NCBI GenBank assembly: GCA_031295725.1
Contig: JAUMNV010000143.1
Coordinates: 1-11,690 of the forward strand
Source of the DNA: Collinsella sp.
GTDB lineage: Bacteria; Actinomycetota; Coriobacteriia; Coriobacteriales; Coriobacteriaceae
Length of the DNA stretch: 11,690 nt
Reading direction: 5' to 3'
Shown here piece after piece: positions 1 through 6,565 of the stretch; position 1 is the first letter of the stretch, and every line of letters begins with the position of its first letter. The translations under genes were made by a program, and so were the position numbers. The notes beneath the pieces are model-generated. The model did no database searches. It was not told the DNA's origin and saw nothing but the letters and a program-made list of their open reading frames with translations.

Positions 1-468
1 CTCGCCCAGGCGGGAGATGTGGTCCTCGGCAACGCCCAGAGAACGCCACACGTCGTGGGTCTCGTCGTCCTCGGTAAAGACGGTAAAGTACAGGCGGTCG
101 AGCGGCAGCTTGAACTCCTTGGTGATGAGCTCAAAGGCCCAGGCGCAAGCCTGCTGCTTGGAGACGCCGCCAAAAGAGAAATCGCCGAGCATCTCGAAGA
201 ACGACAGGTGACGGCCGTCCTCGCCGATGCAATCGATGTCATTGGTGCGGACGCACTTCTGGCAGGAGATCGCGCCGATCTCCTTCATGGTCTTCTTGCC
301 CTGGTAGTACTCCTTAAACTGGTTCATGCCGGCGTTGGCAAGCAGCAGCGAAGGATCGTCGGGGACGAGGGACGAAGAAGGATAGAGCTTAAGACCGCGC
401 TCCTCAAAGAAGTTGAGGAACTTAGAGCGAATCTCGGCCGTAGTCATTGACGGGTAGTCAGCACTCAT
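1..468 (-). CDS. alaS: Alanyl-tRNA synthetase, N-terminal part (cut by left window edge)
   Basis: The first 156 codons are present and the frame runs off the left edge; bacterial AlaS is usually around 870-890 residues, so most of the protein lies outside. AlaS is a cytoplasmic class II synthetase that charges tRNA-Ala. The visible part is the start of the aminoacylation core: TTAEIRSKFLNFFEERG at residues 9-25, the motif 1 region with LVPDDPSLLLANAGMNQFK (34-52), the CQKCVRTNDID segment (69-79) and the motif 2 region GRHLSFFEMLGDFSFG (85-100). I chose the ATG at 468 because GAGGAG (plus positions 478-483) sits 9 nt upstream; a second Met at residue 8 is possible but less well placed. The editing and C-Ala domains are not visible. 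The gene follows a terminator (541-570), so it should have its own promoter in 469-540. TAATAT at 515-520 is the best -10 look-alike, but I see no good -35. Identity is very secure. Confidence 0.97.
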   Translation of the reverse strand, partial: MSADYPSMTTAEIRSKFLNFFEERGLKLYPSSSLVPDDPSLLLANAGMNQFKEYYQGKKTMKEIGAISCQKCVRTNDIDCIGEDGRHLSFFEMLGDFSFGGVSKQQACAWAFELITKEFKLPLDRLYFTVFTEDDETHDVWRSLGVAEDHISRLGE

Positions 469-540
469 AGAGGGAATCTCCTCGGTTTCACATCGAAACA
501 GTTCAAACGTAACGATATTACCATCCCACCGCGCCCATGC

Positions 541-570
541 AAAAAAGAGGGCCGGCACAATGCCGGCCCT
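541..570 (-). terminator. Rho-independent terminator after the AI-2E transporter gene
   Basis: A perfect 10-bp stem (AGGGCCGGCA at 548-557 paired with TGCCGGCCCT at 561-570, 3-nt loop) is followed on the minus strand by C and then six T (541-546). It lies 50 nt past the stop codon of the AI-2E family gene and 73 nt before the alaS start. It therefore closes the stress cassette and separates it from alaS. Confidence 0.9.
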
Positions 571-619
571 TCAGCGAAATTGCATGTTGCGCGTATGAAT
601 GTTAACCCGAATTACCCCG

Positions 620-2029
620 CTAGTTGTCGTCATCGTCCATGGAGCCGTCGATGCCGGTTTTGGTATCGTCGTCCGAGTTGGAGTCATCGTCCTTGGCAAA
701 GGGGTTCTTGAAGAAGCCCGTGGCATCGGGTTGCAGACCCGAGAGCTTGATCCAGTGGTTATCGAGCTCGGGCTTGGGCATGGCCTTGGCCTCGGGCGCG
801 GTCTCGTTGCCGATGAGCTCGGACTCATAGATGAAGGTGTCGTCGCCGAGCGCGTCGTAGGCGGCGACCGGGTTGCCATCGGCATCGCGGTACGGTGTGC
901 CCTTAAACACGGCGCCGTCATAGGCCACAAGCTGGCGGCCGGTCTCATTCTCGAAGTAGTACACGAAGATACCCTTGAGGGCCGCACAAAGCGGGATGGC
1001 AATAATCATGCCGATGGGGCCCATGAGTGCCGAGCCAATAACGAGCGCCGTGAGGCTCATGATAGGATGCACCTGTACAGAGCTCTGCATAACCTTAGGC
1101 GAAATCACGTTATCGGTGACGTTTTGCGCGACCATCGTCACGACGAGCGTCCATAACGCCAACATGGGGCTGAACATGAAACCGAGCACTGTGGCGATTG
1201 CTGCGCTCACCCAAGGGCCGACGACCGGAACCAAATGCATGATGCCGGTAAAGATAGCCATGAGCGCCGCATACGGATGGCCGATGATCATAAAACCGAT
1301 AAAGGCGAGGAAACCACCGCAGATGGACGTCACGACCATACCGCGCATGTAGCCGCCGGCAGAGCGAGAAAGGATGGCGACCATAAAGCGGTACGAGGTC
1401 TCCTTCTCCTGACCGATGATGGTGCAAATCTCGCGGTGCATGCGAGGGTAGTCGCAGGCCATCCAGTATGCAAGCACCAGACCAAGGAAGATCACGAACA
1501 ACTGCGAGGCCGTATTGGTGATGAGCGGGAACACGCCGCGGCCAAGCTCGGCAGCAATCTGAGACACATACTTCGATGCCACGGCAACCAGCGACGACAG
1601 GTTGTCGTCCAAATACTCCTTGAGCGGCGTGTTGTTGAGCGTCTTGGCATGCGAGATCATCTCGTTGAGGTCGCCACCCGCAACACGAAGCTGCTCGGGT
1701 AGGCGGCTCAGGACTTCCATGATCTGACCAAAGAGAATCGGCGACAAGATGCAAACGACACCGACGAGCACGGCAACAACAACAATAAGCGCGATAAGCG
1801 AACCAATGCCGCGATTCACGCCATGGTGCTCGAGCAAGTTGGTGATCGGGGACATCACAAAGGCAATGATGGAACCAACAGCGAGAAACTCGATAACCGG
1901 CGCCAGGATGCCCATAAGGTTAAAGATGACAGCGGCGATGACAATGCAGCCGACAACAGCCCAAATGCGAAGCGTCAGAATGCGGGTGTCGCGCAGCACG
2001 CGATCGGTTTGTTGGGGGTGCTCACTCAT
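620..2029 (-). CDS. AI-2E family transporter / permease (PF01594 type) with long acidic C-terminal tail
   Basis: This 469-residue integral membrane protein has the AI-2E (TqsA/YdiK/PerM) layout. A pair of hydrophobic segments lies at about 22-65, another at 73-100, a soluble loop at about 105-165, then several membrane segments from about 170 to 360. Family hallmarks are LVPVVGPWVSAA (266-277) and NVISPKVMQSSVQVHPI (307-323), followed by the Gly/Ala-rich IGSALMGPIGMIIAIP stretch. Members have been linked to autoinducer-2 export, Na+/H+ exchange or unknown cargo, so the name does not prove the substrate. Residues from about 361 to the end are hydrophilic, and the last 25 are rich in Asp. Its ATG overlaps the sigma factor stop by 4 nt (ATGA), and its nearest GGAG is 13 nt upstream, so it is probably translated by coupling. 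It is the last gene of the cassette before the terminator at 541-570. Family is secure; cargo is unknown. Confidence 0.9.
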   Translation of the reverse strand: MSEHPQQTDRVLRDTRILTLRIWAVVGCIVIAAVIFNLMGILAPVIEFLAVGSIIAFVMSPITNLLEHHGVNRGIGSLIALIVVVAVLVGVVCILSPILFGQIMEVLSRLPEQLRVAGGDLNEMISHAKTLNNTPLKEYLDDNLSSLVAVASKYVSQIAAELGRGVFPLITNTASQLFVIFLGLVLAYWMACDYPRMHREICTIIGQEKETSYRFMVAILSRSAGGYMRGMVVTSICGGFLAFIGFMIIGHPYAALMAIFTGIMHLVPVVGPWVSAAIATVLGFMFSPMLALWTLVVTMVAQNVTDNVISPKVMQSSVQVHPIMSLTALVIGSALMGPIGMIIAIPLCAALKGIFVYYFENETGRQLVAYDGAVFKGTPYRDADGNPVAAYDALGDDTFIYESELIGNETAPEAKAMPKPELDNHWIKLSGLQPDATGFFKNPFAKDDDSNSDDDTKTGIDGSMDDDDN

Positions 2030-2817
2030 GAACGAATCATCACTCCGTCGGGGTCGATCTTGTCCTGAATCTTCTTAAGCGTGCGGCGCAGCAGACGCGA
2101 AACCTGCACCTGAGAAACACCCAGCTTCTTGGCGATCTCGATCTGGGTCATGCCCTTCACAAAGCGCAGCTCGATCACCTCGCGCTCGCGCGGCGAGAAA
2201 TCACGGATGGCTTCCTCGATCACTAAGCGGTCATCAGTAAAGTCGAGCTCGTTGTCGTCGTCGGCGTAACGGTCGAGAATCGAGGGGGCATCGTCGGAAT
2301 CGGACGCACCAGGAGCCTCGATGGGCACCGAGGTATAAGCCGAAGACGATTCCATAGCCTCGAGAACCTCATCGACAGTCACATCTAGATACTCAGCGAT
2401 CTCCTCAACCTTGGGCGAACGCTGCAGCTCGTTGGTAAGTTTGTCAGTAGCCTGGTTGACCTTGGCCGAGAGCTCCTGCAGACGACGCGGTACGCGCACG
2501 CTCCAGCCCTTGTCGCGGAAATGGCGTTTGATCTCTCCCAGGATAGTGGGTGTCGCAAACGTCGTGAACTCGAGTCCGCGCTCGGGATCAAAACGGTCGA
2601 TAGCCTTGAGCAAGCCCAAATAGCCGACCTGCATGAGGTCGTCGAGCGGCTCGCCGCGATTCTTAAATTTGTTGGCAAGAAACCTTACCAGGTTCATATG
2701 GGACATGACGAGCTGCTCGCGGACGTCCGGATCACCGGTCTCCTTGTAGCGACGAAACAGCTCGCGGGTTTTCTCCTTGTCCCAAGCGGTCTTACCGCTC
2801 CGGGAACGTTCGGTCAT
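2026..2817 (-). CDS. RNA polymerase sigma factor, SigB/SigF/SigG family
   Basis: This 263-residue alternative sigma-70 factor is of the general-stress/sporulation group (Bacillus SigB and SigF, actinobacterial SigF). Region 2 spans about residues 38-108, with the core-binding segment DDLMQVGYLGLLKAIDRFDP (59-78) and the -10 recognition segment around TPTILGEIKRHFRDKGWSVRVPRR (read in two parts, 89-100 and 101-112); the last part is the group's hallmark. Region 3 follows at about 113-160, then an acidic linker rich in Asp (172-197). Region 4 has the helix-turn-helix MTQIEIAKKLGVSQVQVSRL (223-242), which reads the -35 box. The start ATG lies 1 nt after the anti-sigma stop codon, and the stop overlaps the next gene by 4 nt. 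Pairing with an RsbW-like gene just upstream is typical for this family. I see no convincing GTTT...GGGTAT type promoter ahead of the cassette, so autoregulation is not shown. Confidence 0.95.
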   Translation of the reverse strand: MTERSRSGKTAWDKEKTRELFRRYKETGDPDVREQLVMSHMNLVRFLANKFKNRGEPLDDLMQVGYLGLLKAIDRFDPERGLEFTTFATPTILGEIKRHFRDKGWSVRVPRRLQELSAKVNQATDKLTNELQRSPKVEEIAEYLDVTVDEVLEAMESSSAYTSVPIEAPGASDSDDAPSILDRYADDDNELDFTDDRLVIEEAIRDFSPREREVIELRFVKGMTQIEIAKKLGVSQVQVSRLLRRTLKKIQDKIDPDGVMIRS

Positions 2818-2818
2818 A

Positions 2819-3196
2819 TTAGATATCCGCCTTGAGGTCGAGGGAAAGCGTCAGGGGCGCCGCAGTCTTTTCGTAGGAATCGCACACGCTCGCGAGGATG
2901 AGCTCGGCATACACCGCAGCCTGGTCGTCTTCATCGACCGTAGCCTGGTCACCAAAGGTAATAGTCATGCCAACGTGGGTCTCATCGACATCGAATTTGA
3001 TGGTGATGTCGTCGCAGTCGACCGCGGTGCAACCAAAGATGAAAGCCTCCTCGGCAGCCATGCGGATGTCCTCGATGCGATCGACAGACATAGAGCACAG
3101 GGCACCAACGTTGGCTGCCGTCATGCGCACAAGGCGAGCGAGACGCGGGTCACCGGCAACGGTCAGCGTGATAGGGCAGGTTGCTTCGCTACTCAT
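2819..3196 (-). CDS. RsbW/SpoIIAB-like anti-sigma factor with degenerate ATP site
   Basis: The 125-residue product aligns by eye with the GHKL (HATPase_c_2) anti-sigma kinases. ARLVRMTAANVGALCSMSVD (20-39) and RIEDIRMAAEEAF (40-52) match the helix before and into the N box, and DITIKFDVDETHVGMTITFGD (read in parts, 63-83) matches the following strands. Such proteins hold a SigB/SigF-type sigma factor inactive and normally phosphorylate an anti-anti-sigma partner. Here the N box Asn (usually EACTNA) is replaced (EEAFIFGC, 49-56), and the DxGxG G1 motif is absent (FGDQATVDED, 81-90). The protein is also shorter than the usual 140-160 residues. Kinase activity is therefore doubtful, though sigma binding may remain. 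The gene overlaps the DUF948-like gene by 8 nt, with GAGGAG inside that gene 7 nt before its ATG, and ends 1 nt before the sigma gene. No RsbV-like gene is in the window. Confidence 0.8.
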   Translation of the reverse strand: MSSEATCPITLTVAGDPRLARLVRMTAANVGALCSMSVDRIEDIRMAAEEAFIFGCTAVDCDDITIKFDVDETHVGMTITFGDQATVDEDDQAAVYAELILASVCDSYEKTAAPLTLSLDLKADI

Positions 3197-3776
3197 CGCA
3201 GGACTCCTCAGAGGTCTCGGCGGGCGTATAGGTGTAATACTGAGCCGGCTTGGCTACAGAATTCTGAGCCACATCCGCGCCATCGGCGGCCTCGTCCTCG
3301 CCAATTAGGACGCGCTCGGTAGGCTGCTCGGCCTCCGCAGCGGCAGCGGCGAGCTTGCGATCGGCATCGGCTGCAGGAGCCTTCACCTTATTGAAGAGCT
3401 TCTGCACAGCACCAGCGGCAGAGTCAGTCACGCTCGACACAGCATTGCTGGCCTCGGCCATGCTGCCCGTAACCTCGGAAATGTCGCGAACCACGGCTTC
3501 GACCTCTACGAGATTGGAGGTAAGGGCATCAACTGCCGTCTTGCTCGACTTAAGCAGCGGCTCCATCTGGGCAAGCGCCGGCGTAAGCTCATCGACAGCG
3601 CCATCGAGCTTTGCCACCACAGGCTGAGCCTCGGCGATGGTGTTGTTGAGGTCGTTCACGGTCTTATCGAGCGAGTCGACAACATTGCGGGTCTTGCGCA
3701 GGGTAAGCGCGAGCTCAACGATGGCCCACACGCCGGCAACGGCGAGCAGCAGCAGGGCAATCTGAATGGGACTCAT
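3189..3776 (-). CDS. DUF948-like membrane-anchored coiled-coil protein
   Basis: This 195-residue protein has one N-terminal membrane anchor (about 4-24, IQIALLLLAVAGVWAIVELA) followed by a charged RKTR stop and a long amphipathic heptad-like region (31-128). That region is rich in Val, Leu, Asp and Asn and resembles DUF948/YtxG-type proteins and methyl-accepting signal domains. The C-terminal third is Ala/Glu-rich and probably disordered, ending in an acidic tail. I chose the ATG at 3776 because GGGAGG (3782-3787) lies 5 nt upstream and the membrane anchor starts right there. A longer frame from a TTG at 3854 has no support. In Bacillus, the DUF948 protein YtxG belongs to the general stress regulon, which fits the position as first gene of a cassette with an anti-sigma and a SigB-type sigma gene; that functional link is inference. 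The biochemical function is unknown. It overlaps the anti-sigma gene by 8 nt. Confidence 0.82.
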   Translation of the reverse strand: MSPIQIALLLLAVAGVWAIVELALTLRKTRNVVDSLDKTVNDLNNTIAEAQPVVAKLDGAVDELTPALAQMEPLLKSSKTAVDALTSNLVEVEAVVRDISEVTGSMAEASNAVSSVTDSAAGAVQKLFNKVKAPAADADRKLAAAAAEAEQPTERVLIGEDEAADGADVAQNSVAKPAQYYTYTPAETSEESCDE

Positions 3777-3781
3777 ACAAG

Positions 3782-3787
3782 CCTCCC
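3782..3787 (-). promoter_or_regulatory. Shine-Dalgarno that fixes the DUF948-like start
   Basis: GGGAGG on the minus strand, 5 nt before the ATG at 3776. It supports this start over the in-frame TTG at 3854. Confidence 0.8.
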
Positions 3788-3816
3788 AAAGGAATCGATA
3801 TACAGACGGTTTCCAT

Positions 3817-3834
3817 GGTACCCCAAAGGGGACC
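3817..3834 (-). repeat. Small dyad upstream of the stress cassette
   Basis: On the minus strand GGTCCCC and GGGGTACC flank a 3-nt loop: 4 perfect pairs, one bulged T, then 3 more pairs. It lies 40 nt before the first gene of the cassette, in the only 100-bp spacer ahead of it. It could be an operator or a leader hairpin, or chance. No T run follows, so it is not a normal terminator. Confidence 0.3.
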
Positions 3835-3876
3835 GAACATGCCAAGAGCAGCAACGTGGGACAAAATTATCAGCAG

Positions 3877-5241
3877 CTACTTCGGTGCATTCCCGCTGCG
3901 GTCACGTTCACTTTGCTCTACGCGCCATTCTTCCCAACCGCGGCCGGCAGGCTGCCAGAACGCGCCGCGCTCCAGTCCCTCGGGCAAATAGCGCTGATCG
4001 ACCCAGCCTTCGGGATAATCATGTGGATACTTATACATACCGTATTCATCGCTGCCCGGGCGATGGCGATCGCGCAGATAACTCGGCACCTCGCGAAGCC
4101 CACTAGAATGGATATCGGCCAGCGCCGCATCGATCGAAGCCTCGCACGCGTTGGATTTTGGCGCCAAGCACACATAGAGAGCGGCCTGAGCCAGGTTAAT
4201 GCGGCACTCGGGATAGCCAATGACCTCGGCAGACTTAAACGCGGCATGCGCCACCAAAAGCGCCTGCGGGTCGGCGTTGCCAACATCCTCAGAAGCGTGA
4301 ATCATAATGCGGCGAGCGATAAACTTAGGATCCTCCCCAGCATCGATCATGCGCGCGAGCCAATAGATCGTGGCATCGGGGTCACTACCGCGCATGGACT
4401 TGATGAACGCACTGATGATGTCGTAGTGCATGTCGCCGTTTTTGTCATACGTAAAGCCGCGACGCGGGTTGGCAATCTTCACGTCATCCACGGTGATGGG
4501 ATAGCGCTCCCCCGCCGCAGGCGCTGGCGTTCCCTCGGTATCGGGACGCGTGACGGCAATCTCGCTCGCAAGCTCGAGCGTCGTGAGCGCCGAGCGAGCG
4601 TCACCCGCTGCCAGCGTGCAAATGGTCTTGACCGTATCCTCATCGGCCGAGAACTTTCCGTTCAAGCCCTGTGGTGCCTCGAGCGCACGCTCAATAAGCG
4701 TGGCGATATCCTCATCCTTCAGATGTTCAAGCTCCACCACGCGCCCGCGCGACAACAGTGCCGAGTTGACCTCAAAGTACGGGTTCTCTGTCGTAGCGCC
4801 AATCATAATGACGGTACGGTTCTCAACTGCATGCAGCAGGGCATCCTGCTGCGACTTAGAGAAGCGGTGAATCTCATCGATGAATAGAATGGTGCGGCGG
4901 TCGTAGGTATTCAGGCGCGTCTTGGCCTCGTCAATCACGCGACGCAGGTCCTTCACAGTACCCGTGACGGCGCTGACCTCGACAAACTCGCTCTTGGTAT
5001 GGTTGGCGATAATGTGGGCCAGCGTCGTCTTACCCGTACCGGCCGGCCCGTACAGAATCACGCTCGAAAGCACGTCGTGCTCGATCGCGGCACGCAACCA
5101 TGAGCCCTTACCGACGGCCTTTTGCTGGCCCACATACTCGTCGAGCGAATTGGGGCGCATGCGCACCGCAAGCGGCGCATTTTTAAAGGAACGCTCGCGC
5201 GTCGAGGCAGAAAAAAGGTCGTCCATAGCCATCCCGTGCAT
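3877..5241 (-). CDS. rarA: Replication-associated recombination protein A (RarA/MgsA), AAA+ ATPase
   Basis: The 454-residue product is close to the usual length of about 450. RarA is a clamp-loader-like AAA+ protein (bacterial relative of WRNIP1/Mgs1) that acts at stalled replication forks, probably with SSB. Visible motifs: PLAVRMRPNSLDEYVGQQ (23-40), the typical N-terminal entry; Walker A GPAGTGKT (65-72); Walker B with LFIDEIHRF (119-127); sensor 1 GATTENP (148-154); an arginine-finger region SALLSRGRV (160-168); and the C-terminal tetramerisation domain, including GDMHYDIISAFIKSMRGSDP and ARRIMIHASEDVGNADPQAL. The start is uncertain: ATG at 5241 is used, but ATG at 5226 (MDDLFS) resembles common family starts. 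A GAGGAA lies 15 nt before the first and further from the second. The gene follows the dGTPase gene by 45 nt and is followed by a 100-bp spacer before the stress cassette. Identity is very secure. Confidence 0.96.
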   Translation of the reverse strand: MHGMAMDDLFSASTRERSFKNAPLAVRMRPNSLDEYVGQQKAVGKGSWLRAAIEHDVLSSVILYGPAGTGKTTLAHIIANHTKSEFVEVSAVTGTVKDLRRVIDEAKTRLNTYDRRTILFIDEIHRFSKSQQDALLHAVENRTVIMIGATTENPYFEVNSALLSRGRVVELEHLKDEDIATLIERALEAPQGLNGKFSADEDTVKTICTLAAGDARSALTTLELASEIAVTRPDTEGTPAPAAGERYPITVDDVKIANPRRGFTYDKNGDMHYDIISAFIKSMRGSDPDATIYWLARMIDAGEDPKFIARRIMIHASEDVGNADPQALLVAHAAFKSAEVIGYPECRINLAQAALYVCLAPKSNACEASIDAALADIHSSGLREVPSYLRDRHRPGSDEYGMYKYPHDYPEGWVDQRYLPEGLERGAFWQPAGRGWEEWRVEQSERDRSGNAPK

Positions 5242-5256
5242 CCATCAAAATCGTTG

Positions 5257-5271
5257 TTCCTCAACAGTATA
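5257..5271 (-). promoter_or_regulatory. Possible -10 element and SD ahead of rarA
   Basis: TATACT (5266-5271) on the minus strand is a near-consensus -10 in the 45-bp spacer between the dGTPase stop and rarA. GAGGAA (5257-5262) follows it. No good -35 is seen 16-18 nt upstream, and the predicted start of transcription would nearly coincide with the GAGGAA. The two readings partly compete, and rarA may simply be co-transcribed with the dGTPase gene. Confidence 0.3.
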
Positions 5272-5286
5272 CCGAAAATATACGAA

Positions 5287-6534
5287 CTACCGTTCGTTAA
5301 TATAGGTACGATGCGGAAACTTGTGCCCCGGGAACAGCTTGCTCGTCAGCTCACAGAAATAGCCGTCCGTCATGCTCGAAATGTAATCCACTACGGTCTG
5401 ATCTTTATCATCCTGCCATGCATAGGTGCGATTGTAGTAGGAAAGCTGCCGCTCAATGCGCGAAATGTGATGCTTAAAGATATACGAAGACTCGTCGCCT
5501 TCGTTTATATCCTGCAGGCAACGGTCATAGAGCTTTTCGAACGCCTCGCGCAGCTCCGTTTCGGAGTCGCCCTCGATGCCGCCCTTGCTATAGATCTTCT
5601 CGTAGTTTTCGCGCTTAGCGCGGCGGATTTCCTCGAACAGGTCCTCGCTCATCTCGATGCGCGGCTTGCCATAGCTGTGCTCGACGATATCGATAGAGGC
5701 ATGCGTGAGAATCCAGCTGTTGTATGCTCCGCCAAGCCCATCGTCAAAAGCGTCGGGTGACAGCAGGCCCGCCGCAATGGCGTCTTGGCGATCACGCCCC
5801 ACGTAGGCAAGGATATCCGAGATGCGGACCACGCAGCCTTCGAGCGTCATGGGACGCAGGTGCTCAATTGCGCCGTAACCCGCGGCAATGCAATCCTCAA
5901 CCGTCTGATCAAACTGTTCAAAAGAGCCCATGTCCGAAAGCTCAAAAACACGCTGTTCGTACTCGCCGTTGTGGCAGAGCACGCCATCGAGCGTCTGAAG
6001 CGACACGTTGCGACCGTACAGCGCATCGAGCACGCGGACCGACTGCACGTTATGGAAAAAATAACGACCCGTGCGCTCGTGATAGATATCGTTGAGGAAT
6101 CGCTCGCCGGCATGGCCGAAAGGCGTGTGCCCCAAGTCGTGACCCAGACCGATCGCTTCAATCAGATCGCAGTTGAGCCCGAGGGCGCGACCGATATCGC
6201 GCGCAATGCGCGAGACGAGCTGCACGTGTAGACCACGACGCGACAAGTCGTCGTTGCTTCGAAAGCTAAAAACCTGCGTTTTGCCTGCATAACGGGTGTA
6301 CGCCGGTAGATGGAGGATTTTTTCGGTATCGCGCATAAACGCCGGACGCATAAGCGTGCCTTTGTCCGCATCGCGATCGACACGACGAATGACCTGGTCG
6401 TCGTTGCAACGATACGGATTGACAGTGCCCGAAGCACGATTGGCGGCAATGCGCTCGACGAGCTCGGGCGACAACGCCGAAGGAATACGGTCCATACGTG
6501 CCTTGATGGCGGCCGTTTCTTGATTAGTTGCCAT
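5287..6534 (-). CDS. dgt: HD-domain deoxyguanosinetriphosphate triphosphohydrolase (dGTPase family)
   Basis: This 415-residue soluble HD-superfamily enzyme is expected to split dGTP (or dNTPs) into the deoxynucleoside and triphosphate, so trimming the DNA precursor pool. The metal-binding HD pattern is visible: His103 in RRGLHVQLVSR, the pair H132-D133 in IGLGHDLGHTPFGHAGE (128-144), and a distal Asp240 in VVRISDILAYVGRD. Other family features are TRYAGKTQVFSF (80-91) and the conserved CHNGEYE (187-193). I chose the ATG at 6534 because AAGGAG (6541-6546) is 6 nt upstream; an in-frame TTG at 6561 lies before that SD and is unlikely. It sits 31 nt after the prepilin peptidase gene and 45 nt before rarA, all in one direction. 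Substrate preference among dNTPs cannot be read from the sequence. The family call is secure. Confidence 0.92.
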   Translation of the reverse strand: MATNQETAAIKARMDRIPSALSPELVERIAANRASGTVNPYRCNDDQVIRRVDRDADKGTLMRPAFMRDTEKILHLPAYTRYAGKTQVFSFRSNDDLSRRGLHVQLVSRIARDIGRALGLNCDLIEAIGLGHDLGHTPFGHAGERFLNDIYHERTGRYFFHNVQSVRVLDALYGRNVSLQTLDGVLCHNGEYEQRVFELSDMGSFEQFDQTVEDCIAAGYGAIEHLRPMTLEGCVVRISDILAYVGRDRQDAIAAGLLSPDAFDDGLGGAYNSWILTHASIDIVEHSYGKPRIEMSEDLFEEIRRAKRENYEKIYSKGGIEGDSETELREAFEKLYDRCLQDINEGDESSYIFKHHISRIERQLSYYNRTYAWQDDKDQTVVDYISSMTDGYFCELTSKLFPGHKFPHRTYINER

Positions 6535-6540
6535 GGCATG

Positions 6541-6546
6541 CTCCTT
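6541..6546 (-). promoter_or_regulatory. Shine-Dalgarno that fixes the dGTPase start
   Basis: AAGGAG on the minus strand, 6 nt before the ATG at 6534. It excludes the in-frame TTG at 6561 as the start. Confidence 0.8.
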
Positions 6547-6565
6547 AAGAACGATGCGCAATCGG

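Noticed and set aside
469..619. T-box riboswitch ahead of alaS
   Set aside because: The spacer is only 151 bp and contains the previous gene's terminator; the conserved T-box sequence GGGTGGNACCGCG is not present.
599..1156. Plus-strand open frame opposite the AI-2E family gene
   Set aside because: Low-complexity Gly/Val/Leu product caused by reverse reading of Asp- and Ala-rich codons; no SD.
3777..3854. 26-residue N-terminal extension of the DUF948-like protein from TTG at 3854
   Set aside because: The ATG at 3776 has a strong GGGAGG and begins directly at the membrane anchor; the extension has no SD and an unlikely composition.
3766..4887. Long open frame on the plus strand opposite rarA
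   Set aside because: It is a shadow of the GC-rich rarA codons: no recognisable domain, no ribosome binding site, and arginine-rich composition typical of antisense frames.
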